DNA of 64,000 nucleotides from Ceraceosorus guamensis. Its lineage: Eukaryota > Basidiomycota > Exobasidiomycetes > Ceraceosorales > Ceraceosoraceae. How positions within the stretch are numbered: the first letter of the stretch is position 1; each line of letters begins with the position of its first letter. The notes under the pieces are model-generated. The model saw only the letters and a program-made list of their open reading frames with translations, was not told the origin of the DNA and searched no databases. The stretch covers positions 78,916 through 142,915 of the forward strand of contig NW_020290018.1 in NCBI RefSeq assembly GCF_003144195.1, read 5' to 3'. A program made the position numbers and the translations under genes. This document shows, one piece after another, positions 49,479-61,456 of the stretch.

Positions 49479-49822
49479 GAGCACGTGTTCAATTGGAGAC
49501 GAGTCAAAACCTAAACAAGGCGAGGGGACACGTCTGCGGGAGTGTAACAGTGAGGGAAGGGATCGCATGGCTCAAGGAGGAATTGGACGAAAGCGCGCAA
49601 GGATTGCGATTCGCGCCGGACAGACAATACAAGCCGCAAAACTCGCAGCTGCGCGCTTGCGCAGTTGGGAGTCCTCGAAAGTATAGTATTGAAATGTCGA
49701 TGCCTACGTGAAGATGGGCGGCGCACAAAGTGGCAGTGCGCTGTGTCAAGTGCGTCCAGAAATTGGAGAACCTGCGATGCGGGCGTCAAAAAGGTCTATT
49801 GTGCCTCTTGCCGCTGCAAACA
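49479..49822. other. Convergent spacer CBR1 / RRM-protein gene
   Basis: About 340 bp between stop codons with no recognised feature. Confidence 0.7.
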
Positions 49823-52682
49823 TCATCTTTGGCCGCCTGCCGGCTTCAACATGGCGAGCAGTTGTTGCATCGATTGTGCGCTGTTTGTTTGCCCTTGGGC
49901 AGGCTGAGCAGGCTGAGCGGGCGGGTTTTGCTGCAAGCCTCCACCGGCCTGCTTGAGAAGAGCAGCCAGGCCAGCTGGGAGGCCAGGCGTGGGTGCGGGG
50001 GAAGCTGCTGGCTTGGCAGCGGTGGCGCTGGGCGCTTGTTGAGCTTGACCTGCACCGGGCTGCGGGGAGTGGCTATGCTGCGGTGGAGTCGAATTTCCTG
50101 CACCTTTGAGCGACGCAAGTAGCTGTAGCGCGGCGAGACAAGTGCGGGGAGTGTCAATCGGGCGTGTTTCTCTCACGCCACATAGCTCAGCATGACTCAC
50201 CTGTTGAACTTTTTGAGCTTGGTCCAAGCGCTGCGTGATGTTGGAAGAGAAAGAGGCCCAATGTCAATTAAAGGCGCCCCCAAACGCGCGCGAATGTGTG
50301 CATTGCTCACGCCTGGATCATTGCTCTGTCCGCTGGGCGGAGCTGTGCCATAAGGTGAGGCGTTTCCAGTCGCCGCGTAGGACTGGTTGTTAGGTGCTGG
50401 AGGTCTAGCCGCCCAGCCTCCTTGACCTCCCGAGGCGCTTGGAGCAGCATAGCTACCGGGACCTGGATGTGGGGCCTGCGCCGGTCCAGCGTCATTCGAC
50501 GAGCCGGCGTTGCCGCCTGCGCCCCACCTTCTCATTGGCGTCTCGACCTGATTTGCTGAGAGGCCACCACTTGCGGGAGGTCCGTGACTTTGAGGACCGC
50601 CTGGGGACACCCCGCTTCCTGCAGATCGGTTGGCTTGAGAGGGTGCGCTCTGTCCGTACTGGTTATTGTAGCCGGCTGGCGCCAGAGGTCCTTGACTAGG
50701 CGGCGGAAGGCCTGCAAGATCGGGCGAGGCGGCTTCAGTCCGCGTCATCGTTTACCTCGTGCCAAGCTGCGGGAACGTTGCTACTCACTCGGTGCATCGT
50801 CTTGCGGCAGATGCCAGTCCCATACGAATGACAAGTCCCATTGCCCGCCTTGCCAGAGTTGATTTTGCATGCGATCATAGGCAAGTTGTGCGGCACGGCT
50901 GTCGAAAAATTCCAAGTATCTCGCATTGGCCTGCAGGAATGCATCTGGCGGACGCCCACTGCAGAACACGAAAGGGCTGTCAACGACGAGCATTCGAGCC
51001 GATCAATCGCGAAGCAACTCCGACTGAGACTCACTCTGGAAGCTTGTGGATGCGGAGGAGACGTTTGATGTCACCGAACTCTCCAAAAGTGGCTGCAACA
51101 GCGGCATCTTGAATCGACTGTTGAGGATTCTGAAGGAGCAGCAGCAAAGTTCCCTGCGAGGTCCAGTTGAAATGATTGAGAGGCAAGAACATTTATCGCT
51201 GGCCGACCTTGTAACTTACTTGGTTCTTGTCTCGGTCGCAAGCGGCCACTCGCTCAGCCTCCTTGGGTAGGCAGTAGTGAATAGAGATCTGAGGCGAAAC
51301 GCATGTCAGTACGTATGAGTCCCTGCATCTTTCTGCTTGGCCGCCACCGCGGCACTCACTGGTCTCCCGTTCAGCTGCAGACCTTGCAAGCCGTTCATGG
51401 CAGCAGTGGCTTGGCGACTATCGTACTGTGGGAAGGCACGTCGGGTCGCGACCAGACACATTGCTGTTCAGTCTTCGCAACGCTCAATCTGTGAAAATCG
51501 AAACGACTACTCACATACGTGACGAACAAGATGCCGCGTTTATGTGAGGGTGCGTAGCAAGCTTTAAGTTCTCCATACTCTGCGAAACGCGTCCGTAGAT
51601 AATCTGGATCCGTGTCGTAATCGATGCTACGAATGAACAGATTACGACCGGGTCGCTCCGGATCTTGGCCCCGAGCTTGCTGTGCCGCAGAAGCGTTTGG
51701 AATGAATTGCGCAGCGGAATACATCCTTCCGCCGGGAGTATCGGCAGCGATCGGAGCTGAAGGTGGTCTTTGGTTCCATCCGGAGCTCGCGTCGCTGCCA
51801 TACGACACAGCCGACGGATGACCGAGAGGTGGAGGACGTGCGGACGAAGCTGTGTTCAAGAAGCACATTGGGACGCGAAGTGATCGTCGCCAGTCAGCGG
51901 ATCTTTCGCTCTCAGCTGCACATCAATCGCGCATATGCGCCTCTACCGGGCAGAGTAGAGTGCCACCGTGAATGGTCGACACTCGGGCCCGAGGACTCTG
52001 TGTGCCGTGGCTCGCCACGGAAATCCAATCGACCAGCGACGGCTGACCCTTTTCGAGCCGAAAAGGACAGGGGGTCGCGAACGCGTCAAGCAGCAGCCGC
52101 ATCTTGCGCATGCTCCATCCTCCTCTTCATCACATCCATGACAGCTCAACCCAGCTACGCGCGCAGAATCATGACAAAACGAAGCGCACCTTGATATGAT
52201 CCAGATCCGGAAGAGCCGCCATACGACGTCGCAGAAGAAGCGCTTAGAGGCGGTGGTGCATGCGGCGCCACACCTTGGACCCCGTTGCCATAGCCCGGTG
52301 GCATTGAAGGAGGCAGACCACCCATCAGAGGTGGGGGCGCGCCAGGCATGCCACGACTTGGCGGAGGCGGCTGACCTGGAGGTCCTGAGTTGGGCGAAAG
52401 GCCGCCTGAAGCGCCATAGCCCGTCTGCTGATACGGCTGCGGAGGAGGCCGATAGCCACCATGCCCAGCTACATGCGAGGATTGGTTGTTGGTGTGGGGA
52501 GGTGGTTGCCAAGCGGGATAATCGCGGTTCGGCCCTGGGCCTCCACTGTCAAGCCGAGCACCTGGAGGCGGTCCAGTCACGCTGCCGCTTCTTCCACCGA
52601 CACCTCTGCCGTAGCCGCCAGACGCAGCACCGCCGCGTTGCGATGATGCATCATAACCAGCGTATGGATGGTGCCTGCGCAT
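49823..52682 (-). CDS. Two-RRM, Mei2-like RNA-binding protein
   Basis: Nine exons (52190-52682, 51515-51849, 51360-51425, 51220-51288, 51035-51153, 50789-50958, 50311-50732, 50201-50230, 49823-50122) join to 667 residues. Residues 1 to about 230 are Gly/Pro/Gln/Ser-rich. RRM1 (about 233-312) has RNP2-like NLFIRSI and RNP1-like KRGILFVTYYDSR. RRM2 (about 321-405) has QGTLLLLLQNP and ARYLEFFDSRAAQLAYDRM. The joint between them (ISIHYCLPKE .. DKNQGTL) is the hallmark of the first two RRMs of Mei2-type proteins. The third, C-terminal Mei2 RRM is absent. The C-terminal 250 residues are again Pro/Gly/Gln-rich. It probably binds mRNA; targets are unknown. The first intron (51850-52189, 340 nt) is unusually long here, and the 56-nt intron at 50733-50788 uses an AAG acceptor. 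Confidence 0.85.
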
Positions 52683-54965
52683 CTTTTTCGTGCTCCTCAA
52701 GAGATCGTCAATCAAGATATTCGTCACGTGGGCTTTCCTTCAGAACGATCGAGACTTCACCGAGATCCGACACTTTGGTCAATCAATCGCGACGAGGCTG
52801 GTTGCCTGAGAAGCGTGTATGCTCAATGGTCAACCTGTGCACTCGTGGCCCGAAATGCGCTGCAACACAGGCACACTCTCTGGAGCTGACCAATGAAACA
52901 CCCAGATCGGCGCGTCAGGGGGAGAGGCGACTTAGGTGTTGCTGCTGGTGACAACGGATATGTGCGCCACCTTCTTTCTGTCGATGTAGCAGGTCTCCTT
53001 TGTGTGCGATGCGTGTCAACGCTAGCCAATGCTATTTCACCAAGCGAAGCCGAGCCGGGCTTTGTCAGAATTCAACGTTGCTTCTTGCTTTCAGGGGTCG
53101 TGCGTATGATCGAGCATAAACCGGCAGGCGCCACGTGAGTCTCACACAGCGCGCACTGCAATTGAGATCAAGTGACTGCTACTGCGCAAGGGCCGAACAA
53201 GATGATCTTCGATTTGGTGATCGAACGTTTGCTGCGGATTCAAAGCGACTTGAGGTGGAAGTGGAATCGTGGTTAGGAGTAGAGGATCTCGTGGCGCTGC
53301 CAACGCGCACGAGTTTAGGAGGCGAGGCGTGATTCGGAGCTGCTGCAGAGGGACAAGAGGCGCGAGAGATCAGCCACGTGGGATTTCTACTCAGCATTTC
53401 GCTCGCATGCGGACGGCTGCTCTGCCTCCCCTAAATATAAGCTGCTGCATGCGCTGATGCTGCTGGATGCAATCGTGGCGCGCATGCTTGTACCGCGCAA
53501 GGAGGCCGCAACGTTGCCGCGCGCGAGACCAGCACCCACGATCTGCCGCGGCGAGGAAGGCGACTGATGCATGGACATGCAGCACGCGTACGAGAGTTGC
53601 GCATGGCTCTTTTACCTGTCGAGCCACGCTTGGATATATAAGCTTGCCCTGTGATGTCCTCAGCAGCGGCTGCGCCTTGAGTGGCGCCTGCTTCGTTCTC
53701 ATTTGCGGCCTCACTCAAGCAAGAATGACTGCACGGCTTGGCACATCTAGCATTGCCGGCCGCTATATACGCATCCAGCATTGCTTGCTGCTTCCACAGA
53801 CCGGTTCTTGCGTTTCATGCGATTTTCTCCATTTGCATAGAGTAACAGTCTGAGTATGGCATAGTCGGATGAACCCTCGCGACGGCGGAAGCGCAAGTGC
53901 TAGTGAGGGAGAGCAGCTAGTCGAGTCACGAGCAGGCCGAGCTGTGCTGATGAAATCAATAAATAATGTGTCCACGTCTTCTGCCGTTCGTGGCCGGCCC
54001 AGCTATAGAGCTGCCTGCCTCGCGGCCCGCATGCATATATATACGCATACAGTAAGCGGAGCCATGCAATCTGAATGCACCTCTACTGAGATAATCAAAG
54101 ACAGACGTCGTATTGTTAAATTACTGCTGGCGACTCTTGACTCAGACTGCATCAGTCTGAGTCTTGTGTGAATTGGCCCTGCATCAGTCTAGGTCGGTCA
54201 GCATACAAGAGTGTGCACCAAAGGCGGCGGCCAGCTGGGGCCCATGCATGAGCATCGCGCCGCAACGCGACGAACAAGAACAGACGTGGCTGCATTCACG
54301 ATTTGTGATTCTCTGCTGCGTGCTGCGTGCTGAGCTTCTGTGCTGCTCCTGCTCCTCATGCTTCTGCTGCATGTGCACGTATCTGCGAGGTGTGTCGCTC
54401 GACCCCTTCCTTCGTGCCACGGCCGCGCGCGCGGACATCTCTTGGTTGCACTTCACCGCTCCATAAGGCGCGAGCGATTGCTGGCGATCGCGCAGTGAAC
54501 ATCGACGGCCCTCGCACTCACAACAGAGTGCGACAGAGACGAACAAGGACACGTAGCACTGTTCAGATCCTGAGCATCCCCACGCTCTGCCCCTTCACCC
54601 CTCACTTTGAGCTCGCCTTGCGCGTACGTCGTCTACATCGGATCAGTAAGCTCCACGCCCTTCTCTCGACCTCTCTTCCTTGCCCGGATTCTCGGGTGGC
54701 ACAGAAGTGGCTGCGCCATCTGCGGCTGTCTTGCACGACAACACATAATCACGCACTGTGGGCTCACGGTGCCTACTGGTGCGCGTCCAGAGGCATCGCC
54801 TCGCGCCACAGCCGGCCGATCTCTGTTTATTCTTCAGTCGACACTCTTCGATCTGCGCCGAGCTCGGTGTTCTGCATATCATAGAGCACTGCACAGCTCT
54901 CCGACGCTGAAGGGCCAAGAAGCAGCTGCGACGTCGCCTTCGATGTGCTGCCAATCGCAGGCAAT
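52683..54965. other. Large divergent intergenic region with a hairpin
   Basis: About 2.3 kb, the largest gap. It holds a perfect 11-bp inverted repeat (54139-54163), scattered AT-rich stretches (AATCAATAAATAATG near 53956) and Cys/Ala/His-rich open frames on both strands that match nothing. No gene is supported, though a non-coding transcript cannot be excluded from sequence. Confidence 0.55.
54139..54163. repeat. Perfect 11-bp inverted repeat with 3-nt loop
   Basis: GACTCAGACTG, a CAT loop, then CAGTCTGAGTC. The arms are made of the same GACTC word as the dispersed intergenic motif. A partial copy of the second arm (GCATCAGTCTAGG) follows at about 54181. Confidence 0.95.
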
Positions 54966-57517
54966 ATGACCGCCGAGCACGCCTTCACTCGCGCTGCTGC
55001 TCACGCTCGTCGGATCGCCAACACCAGTGGTGGCGCTCACCCAAGCAGCATCACCAGTTCCGACAATGTTCGACCCTCAGGCCCACAATCGTCCTTGTCC
55101 ACTACACCCTCGGCTCAGGATAGCGACCTCAAGGCTACCGAGAGTCCCGAATCGATGGCAGTCAGCACTGTCAATCAGGGAGGAGCAGTGGCGCCCATGA
55201 ATGCACAGCAAGCGTCACTTCCACCGCGCCGCACTACTACGAGGACACGCAAGATTCCCAGTCGCTTGCTTTCCCCTGAACCAAGCGCGCTGCGCGTCTC
55301 TGGTAGCTCGAAGAAAGCGTCTGAAAAGGCTTCTGCGACTCCAGCTACTGGCTCTGTACCACAAAGTACGCCGAGCAAGAAGTCCACGCGCCTCGGTACC
55401 CCACAGGCTCCGGCCAACGCTGAAGGAAGCTCTGAGAAAATGGTCAGGATCGAGAGCAGTGACGCCACAGGCTCGATACATTCTCCCGCTGAAGACTTGG
55501 GTCCAGGCAAACGGAAGAGAAAGTGAGTGGCATTATTGTGCGGCATGCAAGCCTAACGTGGCACTCCTCGTGATAGGCGACTGACGCAGTCATCGTTCCC
55601 CGACTTAACAGACCGAGCAGCATGTCTCGACCACCTTCCACCATCACTTCGCCACCCCTCCAGACACAGCAGCCCAGTATCGCCCCCGCGCAGGCTCCGA
55701 CTCCGACAAGCATCTCTCGGCCCGTAGTGCCGCGCATCAAGGTGCGCCTTAGCAACAATCGCGGTAGCTCCGAGCTCAAGGCTTCCGCTTCACCCGAGGC
55801 CAGCTTGCCAGATACACTGCGCAGTGTATCGCCCGAGAAGCGAAAACTGCAAAAGTCGGCGTCTTCGTCGAGCATACTGCGAACCAGCGCAGCTGCATCT
55901 GTGCTGGACAGCACGTCGATGGATTACGACTCGGATGGTGGCGGGATAGCGACTCGCGCTGCTCTGCTCGCCGAGCCAGATGAGGAAGCCGAAGACTCTG
56001 ACACAGCTGGTGGTGACCAGGTGCGAATTCGCCCGAAACCTTGGCACCATGCCAAACACTTGCGAGTTAATTCGGCTGCGTTTAGCCCTCCTTCTTTGCT
56101 GGCGCACAACGCTCAAAGTTCAGCGTGGCCATCCCGTCCATCGATCCACGCTCGTGCCGCCACCACTGGTGCCGCTGCTGTGGATGTGGCCACGGGAAAT
56201 GGGGCAACACATAACACTGCGAGGCGCACTGCCAGCCTGCCGCTCAAACGTCTGGCATTCGCGGAGGAGACAGCGCGACGCTTGAACATCTCTAGTGAGG
56301 AAACGGACGGCGAGGACGAGGAAGAAAATGACTTTCACAAGATCATGCTCAGCGGAGGTGATCAAGATTCGCTCGAAGGTTTTACCAGCACATTCAGTCC
56401 AAAGTGGAACTTGAGCAAAGGCACCGGCAGCTCGGGCGAGGAAGACACGCCTGCTACGACACCACGCAGCCCTCAAAGCTGTGTTGAGCTACCGATGACG
56501 GACAGTGCGGAGCCCATCGAATTGGAGACTGAACCTTCGATCGGAGGCGATCAATCCGATCCCACAAATCGTCGTCAGGACTCAGAAAAAGCCGAGCCTG
56601 TAGACTCTTCGTCGATGTCAGCAGATGACTCGGTGTTTGTACACGCTCTGCCTCCTTCCTCTCGTCGCGCGCATGCGCACGCTGGTACTCTGACGCTCTC
56701 GCTCCCTTTCGAGGAGGCAGATGTCTCGATGCATAGCAGCCCTCGGCTGAATCTGGGTTCATCTCGAGGATCGACGCCTCTGTTGGAACGCAGAGCACAG
56801 AAGGCAACGCACTTCGGTCTCGAGTCTTCCGATGCCCAAAGCAGCGACCCCATGCTCTCACCAGAGCAAGCCTTGCTTGGACTAAGCGCGCCCCCACAAG
56901 CGGGATCTAGCAGCGCGACTGCCAGCCCCTTCGTTCTACCTGTGGGCATCCCGACGAGCCCAGCGCCACTCGTGCTACCCCCAACAAAGGACCGTCTCCA
57001 AGTGGAAGACGAGAATGGACGCGCGTCCCCTCGTCAAGCGCTGCTCAAAGCAGCTGCAGCCCTAGTACGTGGCCGCCGGGACAATCCGAGTGATCCACCT
57101 GTGCAGCGTTCACGCTCTCTGCTGCGCAATAGCGACGAGGCATCGTGGCTGAACGAGTCGCGCTCCATCAGCCCGCATTCCAGCTTGTCTGCACGTATGG
57201 ATGAGGACGAGGATGACGTGTTTGGTCCGCCGGAGGCTATGGGCCTATCTGAGCTCGATCGTGCTTGGGACAGAGACCATCGGTCCAGAGAGCGCTCGGA
57301 GCAATACGTCGAGTGTCACAGCGACAACGAAGTACTTGAAGCTCTCGCAGGTAACGAAGAGCAGCGCGATGATCCTCAAGCCGATTCTGCGCCGGCCAAG
57401 CTTCGCCAACTCGCCAACCGCGCCCTTGAAGCTCGACAAATAGAAGAGGGACCAGGAGCTCGCGGCGCGACGAGAAGGGCAGCTTCCAGATCGCGCTTCT
57501 CGCAGCGCTCATCATGA
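54966..57517 (+). CDS. Unrecognised, largely disordered Ser-rich protein
   Basis: Two exons (54966-55522, 55612-57517) join in phase to 820 residues. I do not recognise a domain. The protein is rich in Ser, Ala, Pro, Arg and Glu. It has a basic patch (PPRRTTTRTRKIPSRLL), a nuclear-signal-like GPGKRKRKP created across the splice, and PRIKVRLSNN. A possibly ordered core lies near residues 320-360 (RPKPWHHAKHLRVNS). Acidic runs include EETDGEDEEEND and RMDEDEDDVFGPP. The C-terminus is Arg-rich (RRAASRSRFSQRSS). No membrane segment or signal peptide is seen. Composition and basic clusters suggest a nuclear protein, which is inference only. It is convergent with RAD7. Confidence 0.75.
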
Positions 57518-58114
57518 GCTAGCTGCACATCCACACTCTTCTCATTTTTTGGTTGTCTTGTCCTTTTTCATTCACCTCTCTACTTGCGAATCCTGCCAAA
57601 GCACCGCTCAAAGCGAAATCACCAATCAAAGTACTGGAAACCGATCGCAGATGCCTCGCCTCGATGTATACTAGCCTACTACACTACTACAAGACAAGAT
57701 CAAAGCTGACCGCCTTTTGCCAGGGTCACATCCAACGTAAAACAAAACAACAGAAGAGACGCTTAAAATCTAATTCCGAGGCTGTTGCGGCGGCAACAAG
57801 GTTGCCGCACCGAAATTCATCTCTGTTCGCATTCGTTTGATTGCTTTGCGACTAGTTACGTCGTCGAGCTACGTTCGTGATATGCTTGCTGAAGGGGTCA
57901 ATTCGATTCATCAGTGTGGTGGCTGGGATCCTTTTCCTCGTCATCGCATAGTGTGAAATGTAGGATTGCGCGCGGCGCTACAGGAAAGAAGATGGCGGAG
58001 TCCGCGCTTTAGGGGTCAAGAACCATTTTGCGGAAAGCCGGTGTTGTGATTTGCGTGATGCTAACGTCCACGCAGGAGAAGGACGGCGCCGATGGGAAAA
58101 AGTGGTTCACGGGT
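57518..58114. other. Convergent spacer between the disordered-protein gene and RAD7
   Basis: About 0.6 kb. It is AT-richer than its surroundings around 57700-57790, as expected for 3' ends. A 95-codon plus-strand frame at 57553 is Lys-rich and probably chance. No gene is recognised. Confidence 0.65.
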
Positions 58115-60542
58115 CTAGGTCGTTCGCACAGAACGCTGCTTGCCGACGAATTTGATGCCTTTGGGTTGTATCCAGTCGCTGGCGAGGGAAGCGACACTCT
58201 CGGATCAGTCAAGACATGCCAAGCTGGCGACTCCCGGACAGTCTAGCACTTACGAGATCGCATTGCATGCAAAGGCCGAAATGTGACGCAAGCTGCTGCA
58301 GCCTTCTTGCGGACTGCAGAGATCCATGATGACGCTATCGTCGAAAGCGCGCACGAATCCAACATCCAGCTTGACGAGCTTGTGACAGTGCTTGGCGATC
58401 AGCCTGAGTGCGTCGGAAGTGAGAGCATCGCACGAGTTGATGTTGAGCTCGACGAGCGAGGAGCCAGAGTGCTTCAACAAAGCTTCGAATGCCTCGTCGT
58501 TTAGTTTGAGACAACGCTCGAGGTTCAGATGCGTCAAAGGAGCGTGGCCGCGCTCGGCGCGGCCTGTGAAGAAAGCGACCCAGTCGTCGACAGAAAGACC
58601 ATCGTTCTCAAAATGTGAAAGGCTGAGGTCGCTCAAGCCGTTGCAGTTAGCAAGAATGCCCTCCAAAAGCGTCTTGGAGCTCAGTTCAGCATTGCCTCCC
58701 ACGTTGAGAGTGACCAAGGAAGATCCAACGTTCTGAAGCAAGCTCACGACATCCTCGTCCTTTAGGCTTTCGGGCGGAACGCCTGGTCTGCTGGTGCCTG
58801 GGTCGCTGACGTCCAGGTAGGTAAGGCCTGTCAGGGCGCGAAGAACTCCAAGACACTCGCCGTTCAAGGGGCCAACCTGCGCCAAGCCTACTTCCTTCAG
58901 CTTTGGACAAAGAGCAACAAGCTTTTGACAGCAGCTCAGATCAAAACGTGGAGATTCGCGAATCTTGAAGCTTTCCAAAGCCGCGCCACGCGCGTCAAAG
59001 AAGTCGTGCCATGCCTTGATGTAGACAGAGTAGGGACCGTAAAGCTCAAGGCGCCGTAATTTGGTGAGCTTGATGGAGAGTTGTGACATGGCCTCGTTGT
59101 TGAGCCGTCCGCACAGCTGGAGATTGAGGTCCTCGACATCGGGCGCAAATACTCCGATGCTTGCGAGAGCATCGCTGTCAAGACCTTTAATACAAGCACA
59201 CCGGCACGCGCGTGGTTTCAGCAATGTCCAGCGAAACTTGCTGCAGGTTGATGACAGCTGTACTTACCAGAGCAGTCATAGAATGCAAGCTTGGTTGCAC
59301 CGCGCTCGAGGAAAAGCTGCAGGGTGCTGTTGTTGAGTCGGCGATTGCGGCTGATGCTCTGTACGAAGCGCAGGACCCAGACACTCAATGAGCGACTTGC
59401 CGAGAGTTCGCACGAGAAGATTGGGCTCACCTTGGAGAGTGCGTCCATATTTTGTTTGCCGACGCCGGTCAGCTCCTCCACAAGATCAATATTTTGGCTA
59501 ATGATCTGTATGACCCGACGAATCCGTCAGCGGAAAGTGTGACAGAAAGAGAATCAATTTGAGACAGTCGAGCATGACTCACGTCGATGCAGAGACTCTG
59601 CAGCGTCGGCAGCTTGTACTCGGTCATGGTGGCGCGAGCCTTTTTGCGGGCAGCATTGGCAGCAGCCTTCTGCGAGCGGCCCTTTGGCTGAGCGTAGGCA
59701 GCCTCGTCCTCATCCTCTGCCAGCTTCGCTTGGTTGGTCTCCTTTTGAGATCTACGCGCTTTGACCGTGCTCTTTGCTCTAGTGATTGCTCCACATTTGC
59801 GGCAGAGTGGACCGCTCACACTGTGAAAAGTGTTTGAAGTCACGCTGAACTCGTCGAAGCAGCTGGGACATTCTTGCTGAGATCCGATGGCAGATCGCTT
59901 CACACCGGCAGCGAGTGGAGCTAGTCCTTCTGCAGTTCCCTGATCTCCGGATGCGCCCACAGTGGGGCCATCCAGATGGTTGTTGCTTTTGCGAGTGGCG
60001 CGTGCGGTTCTAGCACCTTTGCCCTTGCCGTGCACAGGATGCACATAATCCTCTTCCTGCTCGGTGAGAGAGCTTTGGTCCTCTGCCGAGTCATCCTCGT
60101 CCTCGTCAAAATTCATGGAGCTGCTCTTGCTCATGCGACGTCGCTTCGAGGCTGCAGTGGCCCTCTGTGCCGCGGCACGCTTGGGTCCGTTTCGAGACGG
60201 AGCTGCTTGAGCTGCGACATCGCGATCATCATCATCTTCATCCTCATCTTCGTCGAAGCGCAGGGATGATCTCGAAGAGGCGCTCTTCGTGATACCCGGG
60301 CGACCTCCGCGAGTACTGGCTCGCCCGGCGGCAGGCGCACGTCGGGCGGCAGAAGACGTGCTGGGACCAGCCTGAGGTGGCGAAGGTGCGGCATGGGAGG
60401 AGGCGCCACCTTCGCCACTCTGAGCTACATCTGCATTCTGGTTGCTGTCCCTGCGCCTGAAGCGATCAGTGTTTCTGATGGAAATGTTCTTCTCTTTCAA
60501 GAATTCGGTCAATGCAGACGTGGGTCCGCGCACGTTGGACAT
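58115..60542 (-). CDS. RAD7: Nucleotide excision repair protein Rad7
   Basis: Leucine-rich-repeat protein that, with Rad16, recognises UV damage in non-transcribed DNA and serves in an Elongin-cullin ubiquitin ligase. Five exons (59583-60542, 59431-59505, 59268-59358, 58254-59184, 58115-58178) join to 706 residues. It opens with the Rad7 signature MSNVRGPTSALTEFLKEKNI. A disordered acidic/basic region follows, then a zinc site (C225, C228, C247, C250; ECPSCFDEF and LCRKCG). The IDLVEELTGVGKQNMDALSK segment resembles the F-box-like start of the LRR part. About ten LRRs run to the end, for example LTYLDVSDPG, LVTLNVGGNAELSSKTLLE and LVELNINSCDALTSDALRLI. The tail is WIQPKGIKFVGKQRS. It is divergent from CMR1. 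Confidence 0.94.
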
Positions 60543-61456
60543 GGTAGCTGTGGCAAATGCAGGTCACAAACGCGGCCGGCGGTGGTTGGACAGGTCGTAC
60601 GATTGTGCCCGCAAGCATCGACTGTGTTTGGATGGAAAGGATTTTTGTGCGCAATCCAATGAAGATGAAGAGGCGGATGATGGGCCAGTCACAGTGTTAT
60701 GACGGCGGTTCTGCGACTCTATCGTGTCCCTCGGCGAGCGTGAGCGGTGAGGGGTGGAGACTCACCAGTTTGAATGCCGCATTGGCCTGGGCGTCGTCGA
60801 ACGGCAGGCACTCAACGCAGCAAGCAGGACTTTTGAATTTTGAGCATGCAGCCGCGACGCAACAGCGTGCAGTATAGCAGCCCAGTGGAAGTGACAAAAG
60901 ACCGGCCGAGAAGAACTGCGAGTCTCAATTTACACGACGCGTCGCGCGCGCGTCGACAGCAGCGCAGGCCACGACGCGCTGTGATGATGGGCTTCGTGAC
61001 GGTGGCGTATAGCGTGCATCCATCAGCAGCCGCGATGAGTCGGCAGAGATGTGATTGCATCAGCAGCGAGCATTCAGATTCGTGATTGTCTATGCGCGTG
61101 CAGCACATTTTGATTTGATTGATCGTGATTCTGATTACAGGCACACAGAGCCACGACGAGTTGAACGACGCCACTCAGGTCACGAGACGAGCACAAAAGC
61201 AGCTATACAGTCTCGAGTCTCGAGTCTCGAGTCAAAGCGCGCGCAGGTCAGCCCTCCACAAATTTCCCCTCAATTTGTCTGGGTCCTCGCGCAAAGCTTG
61301 TAGGGTGAGGGAAGGATGGACGGATGGTGTACGTGTCGAGATTGATCCACCTGCTCTGATAACCGCTCAGACTCTGCCCCGGTCCCCAGCAACCCCCGCC
61401 GACCGCATTGTGCTCAAGCCTCTCGCAGATAGATAGCCTCGCATCTTGACAGCAAC
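60543..61456. other. Shared divergent promoter region RAD7 / CMR1
   Basis: 914 bp between two start codons. It contains a triple TCTCGAG repeat (61211-61233) and GATTCGTGATTG, GATCGTGATTCTGATT and CACGAC words at 61078-61160. No coding sequence is recognised. Both flanking genes act in DNA-damage handling, so common control is plausible but not shown. Confidence 0.7.
61211..61233. repeat. TCTCGAG heptamer, 3 units
   Basis: Three head-to-tail TCTCGAG units followed by TC. Each carries the palindrome CTCGAG. They lie about 225 bp upstream of the CMR1 start. Confidence 0.9.

Noticed and set aside
52683-54965. A possible gene in the 2.3-kb gap
   Set aside because: The longest frames (up to about 185 codons) are Cys/His/Arg-rich, overlap on both strands, and no pair of exons could be joined to a recognisable protein.
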